Assembly (NCBI GenBank): GCA_949752745.1 | Contig: OX457025.1 | Span: 47,481,601-47,545,600 of the forward strand | Length of the DNA: 64,000 nt | Direction of reading: 5' to 3' | From: Protula sp. h YS-2021 | Taxonomy: Eukaryota > Annelida > Polychaeta > Sabellida > Serpulidae | Shown: in pieces, positions 1 to 12,559 of the stretch | Layout of the letters: each line of letters begins with the position of its first letter | Position numbering within the stretch: the stretch's first letter is position 1 | Program-made: the position numbers and the translations under genes | The notes under the pieces: model-generated | The model's input: only the letters and a program-made list of their open reading frames with translations | What the model was told of the DNA's origin: nothing | Database searches by the model: none

Positions 1-697
1 AATTACCAAGATCATCTGGCGGAGTGCGCGTGCAGTCCGCGTGCCAGCGCCACCTGCCGTGGGTACATCGCTTCCTGTGCCAGCACCCCCTGTATTAGGC
101 ACGTCAGTCCACGTACCCTTGCCACCTACATTAGGCAGGCCAGTCCGCGTGCCTGCACCACCTGCCGTGGGTACATCAGTTCCTGTGCCAGCACCCCTTG
201 CCTTAGACACGCTAGTCCGCGTACCCTCGCTATCTACATTAGGCACCCCAGTCCATGTGCCTGCGCCACCTGCCGTGGGTACACCAGTTTCTGTGCTAGG
301 GGCACCTATCTTGGGCGAGTCAATCCACATGCCTTCGCCACCTGCCATGGGTACACCACTTCCTGCGCCTACCCCACCTGCCTTAAGGACGCTATCTCTG
401 GTTGTAGGCTCACCTGAAATGCAGGTTCTCACACCAGTGTACCCACTCCACTTCCTTAATTCCACGTCGACGCCTGTAAATTCCAGGATAATTTCGGTGG
501 TTATGAAAAGGAAGTTAGCCAGTGATGCTCAGATGAAACAAACAGAGCGAATGCTTAAGCGCAGTGGGTTGATTATGACACCTGTACCGCTTGGTGACAA
601 TGCCACGGTTCCCGTACCTCTTGTTGATAGAGGAAGAAGTGATCCTAGAAACTTGCTGGGTATTGTTACAAAGACGAAAATGAACTGTGCAAAATAG
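1..697 (+). CDS. 3' part of a proline-rich repeat protein gene (partial)
   Basis: The reading frame is open from the window edge to a TAG at 695-697, so the 5' part is missing; the first in-frame GTG near 41 is not a credible start. The first ~125 residues are a tandem array of 12-residue units of the form VPAPPAVGTSV, about ten copies (36 bp each). Every third unit is most alike, giving a 108-bp higher-order repeat. The last ~95 residues are unique and include a basic stretch around VMKRKLASDAQMKQ. A second frame stays open and coding-like just past the stop (about 672-790), which could reflect a frameshift or a missed splice. I do not recognise a domain. It could be a cellular low-complexity protein or part of a transposon gene; I am fairly sure it is translated-type sequence because the repeat is in frame throughout. 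Confidence 0.45.
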   Translation, partial: ITKIIWRSARAVRVPAPPAVGTSLPVPAPPVLGTSVHVPLPPTLGRPVRVPAPPAVGTSVPVPAPLALDTLVRVPSLSTLGTPVHVPAPPAVGTPVSVLGAPILGESIHMPSPPAMGTPLPAPTPPALRTLSLVVGSPEMQVLTPVYPLHFLNSTSTPVNSRIISVVMKRKLASDAQMKQTERMLKRSGLIMTPVPLGDNATVPVPLVDRGRSDPRNLLGIVTKTKMNCAK

Positions 698-2839
698 CTG
701 TGAAGGTTCTAAAGGGAAAATACGCTAGAAACCAGTCCGATCTTTGTAATCACAAGCTAATTTGCGTAAACGATGTAAAGCTAGAGTAAGAAATATCACT
801 TCGTCAGGCTGTTCATTTTCAATCAAATTGGGGGGGGGGGGGGGGCAGAGATTCGTGAAATGCAACTGCGTTTGGGAGTATACTATGGAATCTGTATAGG
901 AAGCTTGTTTAGTGTTATATTGCGCATGAAAGTGTACGAGTCAGCCATTTTGGTGCTTCACACACATATTTTCCAGGATTTTCGTGTTTTTGTTAGTCTA
1001 CATGTATTTACTGAACTCTTTGATTTACCGGGAACAATAAGACAATACATAATGCTATAAACCCGGGTGATGAGGGTTGGTGATGATGCACATATATGTG
1101 TGATTGGAAGTAACACATGGCCACCATGGCTATTGTCAAATATATGCTCTGTGCATTTTTTATCTTGTTTGCAATCTATTACCAGTTCTGGAAAGGAAAT
1201 GGCCCAATAAATTAAATTCACAACTCAGAAAGATATTTTTATTTATAATCGAATAATATACCAAAAATCGAAATAAAATATTTAATTGATGCCATTAGAC
1301 AGCCTCCGCATTTCATGGCTACACAGTTCTTGTATGAACATTCGTGTTACCTCCACACTCGGGACAACAACTCGGCATGGCGACATGCAATCACGTGGGA
1401 CTGACAGGGACTTGTCAGATTTAGCATTCAACAGGGCCTGGGATGAGCCAACCCGAACCAGGAACTCGCTTGGCCCTTTGCACACAGCAACCAGTTGTAC
1501 AGCCTGCGAAGCTGCTGCCCTATATCTTTCTGCAAACCACTGAAGGATACCACAAACTCATTTTAACGACCCTTTCAACGCCCACCTGAAGCATACTTCC
1601 AGAAGAGAGATAAAAGCAAATACGTACAGTATTAAAGAATTAAGTGAGCACGATTATATCACATGCTACTTTCTGCCAATTTTATTAATTGTTCTTCATT
1701 ATACACGCTTGTCTTCTCCTTAAAGTCACTTCAAATGCCATTTTTCTTATACTTGATGTGAGTTTGCAGCCTCATGACCAACACAGGAAATATTGACATA
1801 CATGTGTGTACTCCAGGTTGTTATTTTGTCATACCATTTTTATTTTGTCCGTGAAATCAATCTTTTACTAAATACTCGAGCACATCAGTATGCTCAATAC
1901 GCAAAAAAACTTAAAAAAGAAAACTTTTTAACTGAACCTAAAGGACTAGGGACTGTGGCAAATACCATATCAGTGTACTCCAGGTAGCTTCATAAAATTA
2001 AATAAAAATATTGTTCATGTGTGCTATTTTCTTAATTCCGAACAACTAACACCATTTCTGCCAGTTACAGACCACATTATACCAATGTTCTCATCCCTGC
2101 TATTATAATAAATCTCATATTCCCACAAAATTCAAGAGGTGTACTCCAACTGGTTGTCTGACCCCAAGTTGAGGTGATCGCCCCTTTCTATGAATTTTAA
2201 TCATTTTTCTCCATCATACACTCCATTATACGTCGTCATATTTTTTGGGCGAGCGATTTATTTGTTTGTTTGTTCATTGGCATTTAACGTTCCGTTCAGC
2301 AATTAGGATGGCAATATTAGGACGCACTTGTTAAAGGAACAAGTGGAAAAAGAAGGAATAATGAATTAAGGAGTAAAAGAAGAGTTAGAAAGCAAGCAAT
2401 TCCCATTACTCGCCTCTTAAGACAGGCACAAAACAGAAGGCAGTTGGCCTGTTCTTAAGATTCTTCCAACTCACAGAGCGTGGGGTGGTTCGTTCTGCCC
2501 TTACAGTTTTTCCATGGTTCTAAGTGTAACCACTCACTTTATTTGTGATGTTAACACAGAGTGAATTGTAAAATTCCAGCAAAAACACAATTGGCCTAAT
2601 GACATAAATGGGACCATATTCCTAAGGGAGATGAGCCGTTACCAGAAATGGGTATAATGTAAATAAATTAAGTGAATTCAAAAAAATCAAGAACAAATAT
2701 AATCTAGGCTTGGTTGACACTTTTGTAAATAGGTATTCTGTGCATATTCTGGTGAAATCATCTAGACCATATGGTTGATAAAGGTGATGGCTGATAAGTA
2801 AATGCAAGAAATAGGAAAGAATTAATAAAAAGGGTCATT
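698..2839. other. non-coding, AT-rich interval
   Basis: No exon or element that I can support. It contains a run of 16 G at 830-845. Short open frames here have no splice borders and no recognisable domains. Confidence 0.5.
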
Positions 2840-3260
2840 TTATGAAAATGAAGCATAAAAAACATATTTGAGCCTCTGTTGCATTTTTAGGCAAAGTTGA
2901 TATTTGTAACGTCTGAGTATCTCGCTTGGACCATATTTCTGGCATATATGGTGATGTCTAAGGACAATGAGTTGTACCCAGAAACAGGTAGTATATGGAG
3001 AAATAGAAAGTAATAAAAAATCTAGCAAAAATACTATTTGAAGTTGATAGGCTTTTCCTTCTCGAGATATTTTCATATATAAGATTTTCGCGTAATTACA
3101 TAATGTTAGACAAAGTTTCACTACATTTGTTAAAAGTTGGTAGAACTGTCTCATAGAGTTTGGGAATATGCATGTAAAATTTGAAGTCGGTACGACTTTC
3201 GTTCTCGAGATATTTTACATACAAGATGTTGTTCACAACAGACTGACAATTCTTTTATTA
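2840..3260. repeat. interspersed repeat, family A, copy 1
   Basis: Phrases such as 'cgttctcgagatattt' followed by 'caagatgttgttcacaacagactgac' occur here and, diverged, at 26850-27745 (for example 'cgtttttgagatattt' and 'ttaacaatagactgac'). Internal phrases recur about every 100-150 bp, so the family is itself tandemly built. No coding capacity. Confidence 0.5.
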
Positions 3261-6200
3261 AGTATTATCCTGGAGACTTCTCTCGATCTGAGCTGTCAGG
3301 TCTCTACCATTCAGAACCGTTCATAATAACTAAGGCGATCATTACAAGTTAGAGGTCACTCACTCCCAAGCTCAAGAACAAGGGTAAATAGAAAGATGGC
3401 TTTTTTTCAAATGGCTGCGGCCATATGAACTCAAATGAAACCCATCATTTACATAACAAACTTTTTATTAACATGCAAATATTAATAACTTGACTAATAT
3501 TTTTACAATTCACAGAAACAGTTAAAGGGTATGTTGTGCACAGCATCCTTGATTTATTAAACATACGTTAATGGTTTATACTACCGAGGTTCACTACAAC
3601 TTTAAATATACCACTTTAGTGTTCTTCAAACATTTTTTTCAAATGTCTATATCCAATGTCTCGGTGTGAAGAAAGCATTGAGATGCTTCCGTTGTTGACA
3701 TGTTTTCACTTTTTTCCATAGCGAGTAGGTTCAGCAATCATAAAGTCGGTATAGACCCATTTAAAGCATAAGCTATTATTGTAAGTCCTCATTGAGCAAC
3801 ATTTGGAGAGCAAGTGTGTGTTTCTACTTCACCTCACAGACTTTAAGTACTTCACACTTGCTGCAGAGGATTCCAGATTTCTTGAATTTGTAAAGTACAA
3901 GTTATAGTTGATGAGGCGCAGCTTCTCAAAATTGTCATTAATGATCTTTCAGAGGGAAGCAGATAATAGATTGCATTCTTCATTTCGTTTGATTCTGATT
4001 AATCGGCCAAACTTTCTATATTCAACGCTTACGGTTAATTTAGCACTCATCTTGAAGTTATTCTCCATCTCATTCTATTTTAGTTAAGGAAACAAGTATT
4101 GCTAAAAAATATGTTGAAAAGATGGTTGAAACCTACCCAGTAGTTTTGACGTTACACTCTTTTGAAGTTGCCTTATGCTCTTTTGAATGTTTCAGCCTAC
4201 CAACATTTCTTTATATACTATAAAGCCTATGGGGTGAGGGTTAGGTATCAAAAGATAAAGTCTTACTGGGTAAAACGTTGAAAATGACTTAAATCGGCCC
4301 AGCAGCTTTAAAGTTATGCTCGTTTTAACTCACACATTCGAATATCAGTGAGGCTAAAAAACTGGATAGAAGATCGAAAGACGAAGGCTTTCCGAGCAAT
4401 ATTCTGAAATATCGTTTAAATAAACCCAGTAGTTTAAAGTGATGCTCTTTTGAAATTTCCAAGACACTCTTAAATTGTACGTTTGCGTACAGTTTTGTTG
4501 ACATCGTTTCGTAAGATTAAAGCCCTCAAAAGGGCTTAAAATATGTTGGTTTCTGCCTCTAAAGGACAGACGTACACTTAGCTTTTGGACACATGGCAAA
4601 ATGTTTGTCCACTGTTGAGGCGTTTGTGTTGAGTTGATTACCACAGAGGCAGGTCACTTTTATCGACGCCATGGCTTTTCATAATCACTGTAAGATTGTT
4701 CAGTATGTACTGCTTGGCGGAAGGAACATTGTCGATATCTTCTAAAGCATCTCTTTGAAAAGCATGTTTGTCCCTTCATCAAATCCTTGAATGTCAGATT
4801 TTGTTGGCAACGGGTCGGTATAGCTTGTATGTCATGGATATTTATGGTTGCCATATCCGTCGCTTCTTCTTGTGGTACCTCCACCTGCAACTTCTCCACG
4901 TCATCTGAGGTTCATGTGACGCCTGCTCACTTAATCTGTAGCGTTTGGCTGCAGGGGCTGTAGAACCAGCAAACCGATCAATTTCAATATCTTTACTGAG
5001 TAAATAGTTAACTTCTTCCACTTCCTTCTTTGATTTAAACTGTTCATATTCCAGCAGTATGATGATAACCAATATTCTATCACATTTTGATGAACTGACA
5101 CCGTTTTAGACTCAGAAATTCCTGAATTCTTCCTTGCATCTTTACCGCGTTCAGCATCACATTCAGTAGTGCACTGCCTTCATATGTGAGAGAGCTTGAA
5201 AACGGAAATGTTCTTATTTGGTTATAACTCTTCGCTCGTACGATGATTATGCGCACATCCATTTGTGAGTTTGATGAGCCTCCAAAAAACGTACCCTTAT
5301 TGGATTATAATTCCTCGCTCGCACATACTCGTGTACACTCGAGAAGCTTTATCATAAATCTTAAGTCGTAGATATGCGTGAAAAAATCTTCACTCGTACG
5401 AATAAAAGTGAACGGACGAGCACGTATCATAATCTCCAAAAAAGACACCGTAACGTTTCACTCGAAATGGCCCACAATCGCATACAGTTTTTTAAAAACA
5501 GTAATTTTGTTCATTTTGTAGTGCTGCAGCCCTCAAAAGGGCTTAAATATTTTAGCTTATCTGTTTTTAACGGACAGATAAATCACCAGCAGCCGATGTT
5601 GAGGGACCAGCGTCTGCAGGCCACTGGAACAATTCATAATCCTCGTCCCAATCTTCTTTTTAAACTTACGATAGATTACAACATGATTCAGGTTGTACTT
5701 CATCTTTTTTTTCTCACTCCTCATTCGTCCAATATTGATGAGCATGTAAACCCATCCTGTCGTGTATACTCGTGAGCTTGAGAAGGGTAAAAAACATGCT
5801 CTTGATTTACTGACTGATTGCACCTGATCCAACGGTCCCCTTCTCAATCGGACCCGAAGTGGTCCCACCATTGGGGTGACACTGCCACAAGACAACACTC
5901 TCGCTCTTATCCCTAATGAGGACCCCCTGTGTTGTCTGTAAATAGTGAACCTGATGCGACTATACTGTTTGTGATAGCTAGTTCAGCTTGTGTGTCCAGG
6001 CCCTCCCTGCCATTAAGAATTGTGCAACTGCCCTTCAGAATAAAGTTCCTCAACATTTTTCCATTTTTGTCTGATGGTTCCCACACCCCTTGGTCTTATT
6101 CCCGTGTGCGTTGAAATTCCCATGATCATACACCTAAAACCCTTGGTTTTTAAGATCTCCAAATCAGTGTGTAACTCCTCCACAGCCGCTGCATTTATCC

Positions 6201-6302
6201 ATTTTTATTCCCCATTTGTACCCAGTATGCGACTGCTAGCGCCATCTCTGGTCTCCCACTCGGACGCCCAGCCATGTAGTGTGAGCATCATTGTGCACTC
6301 CG
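3261..6302. other. non-coding interval
   Basis: No gene or bounded element recognised. The phrase 'gccctcaaaagggcttaaa' occurs twice (about 4524 and 5529), a small palindrome-like repeat of unknown meaning. Open frames at 4354-5262 and 5374-6433 overlap on both strands and look random. Confidence 0.4.
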
Positions 6303-8163
6303 GTGTAATGAAACGTTTTGACCCCCAAACGAATCGACCCCCCGGTCAATTTGTTTTAAAACAAACAGACCCCCGGTCGATTTGTTTTGGGAAAGCCCGC
6401 CATAACAAACAGACCTCCCCTATAATAAAATGACCCCCTCCAAATAATCATGTTTAAATATAAAATGGAAGTAAAAAAGGTGCATTTGGTTTTTAAATAC
6501 TACTTTAAGCATTTCCTACCTCTTGATGTAGAAAATTATTATTTTGAGCCTTTGAAATGCCATTATTGAGCCTGGACAGATTTTTTTTGGTGACTGTATG
6601 TTAATGGTATTGGAAGTGTTTTCGTGTTTCAAAATGTAGATGTTAGTTACTAAATAAATTGTTATGTATAGGATACAGTACGAAGAGGGTCCAAGAGCTC
6701 AAATAATGGACAGTTCCGAGGCAACGCCGAGGAACTATCCATTATTTGAACTCTTGGACCCTCTGAGTTCTGTATCTGACTTAGTTTACACAATTCACAA
6801 CCAATTCCATGGACTGTCCCTAACAAAAGTCTAGTGTGAAATTATGTCGCCCACTTTGTTGTGACCCATTTTATCACCCGCTGTCTGGTTTGAAATCAAT
6901 AAATAAGGTGTGAGAAAAATAATGGACAGTTCCGAGTCTTTCATTCACTGTGTGGTGTGCGAAGTGTAAACATGGAAAAAGAGTTCTTGGATATCATTAA
7001 TGAAAATGTCCGGCTGAATTGCACATTAGATGCAAATTCTTTTGTAAAATTTAGTAAACACACACACACACACACACACTAAACGCGAGGGGGAGGGCGG
7101 GATGGGGTGGGATGGAGGAACGGGGGCGGCGAGGGGGATACGGGGGATAGTGGGACGGGCCGGGGGGGTGGATAACACATGGAACGGCGGTTGTTTTAGC
7201 TTGTTAGTCCCACGCCGCCGCGGTACTCGCGGAGCGGGGGACTTATAAAGCGCTCGTTGTCCGTCTGTCTATCTGTTCGTCCGTCCGTATGTCCCCCACA
7301 AGTGCCCCTACTTTTGTACGCTCGATTACTCACTCACGTTTCACCGCAGGCATTTGATTTTTCGTGGGAAGTAACAACATGTGTTGGAGTTGTGCGACCT
7401 GGGGTTATTTTTTGACTTTGACTTCAAACTTCAACTTCAAACTGACCAAATTTTTGTTTGTGGGGGGTACTGTGGGGGCACTTTTGTACGCGCAATTTAT
7501 CAGTTATTCTGCACGGCAGCCTTTTGAGTTTTTATGGAGCGAAGTAATATATATTGCGATTGTGCGACGTGGGATTGTTTTTGGATTTAACCAAAAATTG
7601 AAGAAAATATGAAACTTCCAACATGATCAGAATTTTTGTTTATGGAGGCATGATGCTTCCACTTTTGTTCGCTGACCAAAATTCCGTCCACCACCTTCCT
7701 GCTTTTTTACTTGCGATTTTTCAGTGAGCTTTTGACCGGAGGAGTGTACATTCAGATAATCAGATATCCTCTAGCGGTACATTCACTGATATACTTGTTT
7801 AATTTCATTTCAAACAGCAGCGAATCCATTTTTTTTTAAAATAATGGACTCGAACAGCAAAGAGTCCATTATTTAAAATAATGGACTCCCATCAGTCCAT
7901 TACATTTAAATAATGGACTGTAAGAACAAAGTGATGACGTCACAGGTGTAAACTAATCATGGATATAGTTTTTATTTCAATTAAAGAAACTAATAAGGTG
8001 GCCATAAATGGAAAGAAATAAAGAAATCAACAAAAAATAAGAGGGTTAAAACATTTCAGAGGGGGCTGTTTGTTTTAAAACAAATCGACTGGGGGATCTG
8101 TTTGTTTTAAAACAAATCGACCGGGGGTCGATTTATTTTGGGAGTCAAAACGTTTCCTTACAC
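6303..8163. mobile_element. 1.86-kb inverted-repeat element rich in palindromes
   Basis: The ends match in inverted orientation: the left side reads GTGTAATGAAACGTTTTGAC and the right side reads GTCAAAACGTTTCCTTACAC, nearly the reverse complement. The inverted repeats are about 120 bp (6303-6425 and 8040-8163). Each contains copies of the palindrome TTTGTTTTAAAACAAA beside 'CGACCCCCGGTCGA'-type palindromes. Inside are a long hairpin (6685-6763), further palindromes at 7841-7920 built on 'aataatggactc', a CA microsatellite at 7058-7078, and G-rich sequence with a repeated 'gtgcccctacttttgtacgc'-like phrase at 7290-7690. No transposase frame is present, so it is probably non-autonomous. I see no clear target-site duplication. 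Confidence 0.6.
6685..6763. repeat. long hairpin
   Basis: Arms 6685-6717 and 6731-6763 are 33 bp each with two mismatches and a 13-nt loop. Imperfect pairing extends outward to roughly 6671 and 6777. The arms carry the phrase 'aataatgga' that recurs in other palindromes of the same element (6919, 7841-7920). Confidence 0.8.
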
Positions 8164-8295
8164 ATGGGTTTGGTAGGGGACAGACTGTCTCAGTACAACT
8201 GGCATGCCGTGATACGGGGATTGAACGGGAACCTGATGATTGACAGCTCTCCTATGGCTGCATGAATGCACACACGGCTGTTTTTTTTTCTTCAG

Positions 8296-8385
8296 GCCAG
8301 CAAGCTGCCAGGGCTGCCGATGACGACCTGATGGCGTTTGTAAACCTCGCTCATGACGACTTTAATACAGATTTTCTTTACACAA
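8296..8385 (+). CDS. probable internal exon (candidate pro-region exon of the neurotrophin-like gene)
   Basis: A strong acceptor (nine T, then 'cttcag') ends at 8295 and a consensus donor 'a|gtaagt' begins at 8386. Only one frame is open across the 90 bp: after two leading bases it reads QQAARAADDDLMAFVNL and ends LYT plus one base. The exon therefore ends in phase 1, which fits the candidate exon starting at 12560 with two leading bases. Family unknown. Linking it to the downstream cystine-knot exons is inference from strand, order and phase; no signal-peptide exon was found upstream. Confidence 0.55.
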
Positions 8386-8543
8386 GTAAGTCATTTGCCA
8401 ATCCAACTCAAGCACGTCTATTAAATTCTTAGTCGTTTTTACTCGAAGACGCTCTCAATCCGAGAACGGATGCCATTGTTCCCCGAACGTAGCAAACCTC
8501 GGTAAATTGTCCACACTTTCATGCTCTATTCGTACTGCGAAGT

Positions 8544-9071
8544 TAACTAGAACCTCACTTCGCTAGCGAAATGTTAAACACTTGACGAAAATTAAAACGC
8601 AAAAATACTTCCTTCAATGGGTTATTTCTTGAATAATATATTGCAAACAACACAGCTTGAATATGTCTTATAAGCCGAGCAGTGTTTGGTTTCTGTTGAC
8701 TTAAGGTTTTATTGACTGATCTAGCATACGCCGTGTTAGCTATTTACGCAGTGAGAGCTCGCACAAAGCTCACTGTGCAACTGTGTGTAATGTGGGTTAA
8801 ATGCTACGCATTTACTTGCAAAAAATGCACTCTTTTCACATGGCGTTTTAACAAAGAAAACGAAATCAAAGACGAAAATAAAAAGTGACATGCACATGTT
8901 CAGATCAAGCTCTTCATAAGTCCCAAGTTTCATGGTCGTAGGGCCCATAGTGTCAGAGGAGAAGAAGACACAAAAAATCGGAAAAAGTGTCAAGAAGAAA
9001 AAAAAAAGGACGAATTTTGCTCGCACAAATTCATATAACTCTTGCAAGCCAAAGGCTTGTCAAGTGTTAAT
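8544..9071 (+). repeat. 0.53-kb interspersed repeat, copy 1
   Basis: Nearly identical to 48162-48687 on the same strand (only scattered differences by eye). Shared edges are 'taactagaac' on the left and 'caagtgttaat' on the right. There are no terminal inverted repeats and no coding capacity. It includes an A-rich stretch at 8998-9008. It could be a SINE-like element or a UTR fragment of a retrotransposon. Confidence 0.85.
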
Positions 9072-9179
9072 TATGGTTAGCACAACTAACGCAAGACAAA
9101 TCCGCGTCATGACAGTGCACACTGTGGATTGTCGGATCTGCCTGGCTTTCGTAATCATTTTATCCTCAGCAAAACTGCA

Positions 9180-9370
9180 GTGTTAACGCTCCCGAGGGGG
9201 GTCTCCTGTACCAACTTGTCACCACACATGCCCATGACTTTTGAAAATCACACTAAGAGCGGAGTACTAAGTTTTAAATATTACCTCTTTTTAACCAAGG
9301 AGGAGTGCACTTTTTGTGGGAAAGGGAGTACTATATTCCACTCGATTAAGCTAATACACAAAGTGTAAAT
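9180..9370. repeat. interspersed repeat, family B, diverged copy
   Basis: Order of phrases (G-run, 'catgcccatgacttttgaaa', 'gcggag', 'tgtggga') matches 10730-11190 and, inverted, 35110-35345. Diverged, no coding capacity. Confidence 0.4.
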
Positions 9371-9559
9371 AAGTATTCGATGAATTTGTCTTTAATATCG
9401 GATCTTGATCCGGGATGTCAGCATACAACAGAAACAACTAGACCGAATTCCGCTAGATAGTGGAATGAATCACTTTCATAAAGAAGAAAGGGTATATGGT
9501 TTACAAGGTGCAGATATTACGAAAATACCACGTAGTTACTCCTTACTTCACACTCTATC

Positions 9560-9930
9560 TTGTTTAGAATTCTTCTGGCCGTTTTCGAGATAGTGCTCAA
9601 CATTAGCTTCCACCGGAGTACCTCTCGTGTAAAGTCTTTTAGGTACACAGGATCAGAAAGGGGCTAGAAATTGTTCTATCTCTAACCATTTTCTAGATAA
9701 TGATCAGCTTTCGGTTTTCAGCCTTGAATTTGATTGAGAAAGTAAAGGTAATCGATGTACTTCTTATGTGATATTTTTAGTCTTACAAGATCGAATCTGT
9801 CCTCAAAATCTCTCTACGTCTGACTGTTTTCGGGACCTGGCAAACATCCGGTTTTCTACCGTAACCTTGTCAGAGAAGGTCAAAGTGATCGCTATTCTTC
9901 TTATGTAATGTCTTTTGGACACACTTCAAG
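9560..9930. repeat. diverged tandem repeat related to the 54.8-55.4 kb array
   Basis: About three ~130-bp units with the phrases 'tctctaaccattttctagataatgatcag' (split by substitutions), a 'ttaggt' phrase and 'gtacttcttatgt'. The same phrase order, better preserved, is seen at 54790-55375. Confidence 0.45.
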
Positions 9931-10099
9931 TAAAAAAAATATGTATTTCAGGAAAAATGAAAAAAAAAATCCGAATAATTACATGCTTATTCCCATTTGG
10001 AAACAAAATTTTCAAGTTAGAATAATTTTTAATTTTACAAGGCCCGAATTTTCCTATTCACCACTTCACGCCACTGTTTATATTCTTTGGTTACAAGCA

Positions 10100-10660
10100 G
10101 CATAGCACAGTTAAAAAAATTAGAAGAAAGATTCTGTATACAAGGACCAGTCATTATTTTATTCACAGATGTGTGCTTCTCATTTTTTTATAAAAAAGAT
10201 AGACTGGTATTTTTATATCAAGAAGTAATTTTTTAGATCACACACCATTTGCAGATTTCAAAATATAAATTAAAAAAGATCTCATTCTGAAATAATGACA
10301 TCTGAAATAAATTCTTGATATCAATAAAAGGAAACAAAATTATTTAGCTCATATTTGAAATTTTGCTATCAAATATTTCATTTTTGCTATCAAGAATTGA
10401 ATTTTTGATCTCTAAAAATCAATTTTAGAGATTAATAATTTTTTAATATAACTAAATATTTCTTGATATCTCTTAATATTTGTTGATATCAAGAATTATT
10501 TTTTAAGGTCAGGAATATATTTAGAGATATCAAAAATATAATTACAAAAATTAATTCTTGATCTCAATAAAAATCAATTTTTGATATAAAAAATAAGCAT
10601 TAAATGTTAAAACGGCATTCCATACGTTATTGTCGAATTTTAGATGTCAATAATCATTTG
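10100..10660. repeat. GATATC-rich AT repeat, copy 1
   Basis: Dense short units such as 'gatatcaagaattatttttt' and 'agagatatcaaaaatata'. It begins with 'gaaagattctgtatacaagg', which recurs at 40430 and inverted at 41400. It ends near 'aaaacggcattccata', also present in the 40-42 kb array. Confidence 0.7.
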
Positions 10661-10729
10661 CATATATAAATACAATAACATATCTGCACGTGTCACCTTA
10701 GAAGAAGGAAAGTGTATATTATTCTCCGG

Positions 10730-11190
10730 GAGGGGGGTTGGAAGGGGGTTACTCACGCACCGACTAGTTACTAGACATGTCCATAACTTTTTGAAATGAC
10801 CCCTAAACGCGGAAGGCTAATTGTTAAATAATGCCCCAGTGCTGAAAGATTGCTTATTGTGGGAAACATGGGGTACTGAATGAAGATTACTCCCTTTTAC
10901 CGAAATTGGCATCCCGCTCCGACCTCTTCTGGCCTCAAAATTACCCCTTTTCTCCTTTTGTGGAGGACTCGCATTGTAACACATATGATACCGAGTGCCG
11001 GGTGTTAACAAAGAGTTACAAATATGAAAGGAATTTGCTCCTCATGTGGCAAATTAAATGCTGTACTGGGATTGGTGTGGGCAGAGAACATGTCCGCGAA
11101 AGCCCACCTATTTTGGCAGCTGCGAAGAACCCCGCATTGTAAACTTCTGCCAATAGACGGGGGTAGCAAGGGAAACGTTATCATAGCAAA
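10730..11190. repeat. interspersed repeat, family B
   Basis: The phrase 'tactgaatgaagatta' followed by 'cgaaattggcatcccgc' matches the reverse complement of 35190-35260. Contains a G-run at 10729-10745. No gene seen. Confidence 0.5.
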
Positions 11191-12559
11191 GACCACTAAC
11201 TAGGCATTATTTACTTACAAGTAATGAATTAAATAAATATTTCTATTTATATCAGAGATATTTAAATAAGTTTAAATATATTTACATATTAAGATATATC
11301 TTTGTTGATATCTATAAGTATCTCGAGATGCTTCGATTTCTATAGATATAGCTTTTTTGTTTTACGTAGTTTTGACGCGAGAACGCCATTGTTAAATTGG
11401 AAACATCCTGAGTCGTTTGAGTTAAAATAGTTTAAAAACACATTAAGTTTCACCATTTAAAACGCATTAAAATTCCAGCTTGAACCCCTGCGTCATACAC
11501 TGGGGATTGCGAAATATTTAGAGTTGAATAAAAGTAAACGCGGCGGCAGTCTGGGTTTTTGAGTCGTTTCAGTTTGTGTCTCTCGTGTTAAAGAAATAAA
11601 AAGACTAGCAAATTATAAAACGAATTCAAAATTAAAAATAAACCACAAAACGATCACAAAAACTAATTAGCAATAATTAGCCGTATTACAATCTTAATAT
11701 AGTACCGTCATCTCATTTTAAACGAGATATCTTAGCGTCAAATACAAATATCTCAGTTCAATCAGAAATGCTAAAAGTTGATATCAGATATTTTAAATCA
11801 ATGATATCTACAATTACTCAGAGATCTGTTAGCATATTTAGTAAATGATAGAACAACCTTTACTGTGTCGGTAATGATATCACTGATTAAAAAAAATGTA
11901 AAAGAAAAAAATCTCCGGATCAGCTTAAGTATTTTGATATCTGGTGCGTTCTTTTTTTATCAAGGGCATACCTCCCCCTCCCCACCGCCACTTCCCTCCT
12001 CCATCCCCGTTTTTCCGAATGGCATCCATTTGATAACGAGTATTTTGTCACCTTTTGCGTGTAATCTATGCCCAAGTCCGGTCTTGTTTAACGTATCGGT
12101 GTGGCCATCTATTTTTTTATGTGATAAATAGTCGTATAAAATTAAAATAAAGTTAAAATACAGCGCATCTTCAGTAGATGCCATTGTTTTGGCAGCATCG
12201 TTTGTGACTCATCTACCAGGTGACGCCTCGGTTGACTGGATAAGCTTTAATGGCTCAGTGTCATATCTTAGTGGTCAAAGGTCGTTGATTAAGGCAGGGG
12301 GATTTTCTCCTGACATGGCAAACATTTAGAGAGAGAGTGTTTAGGAATAGAACGATGGACATTTTATCAGTTATTACCATGATGTGGTAGGAGCTGAGTG
12401 AGGTTTTTGAACAAATGTTTATCTATGCCCAGGTTATCAGTATACAGTAATAGACCGTACCTCACCATTGCCATTTTGCAAGCCAAAATTTTGCATTTTA
12501 AAGGTGATTATTATGTGATTTTACCTAACTGCAACAAAGTATTGCGTTTTTTTAATCAG
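11191..12559. other. AT-rich intronic or intergenic interval
   Basis: Scattered 'gatatc' and 'gatatctataagtatctcgag' phrases at 11210-11370 and 11700-11830 suggest decayed GATATC repeat. A C-rich stretch lies near 11970-12005. No gene recognised. Confidence 0.4.
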
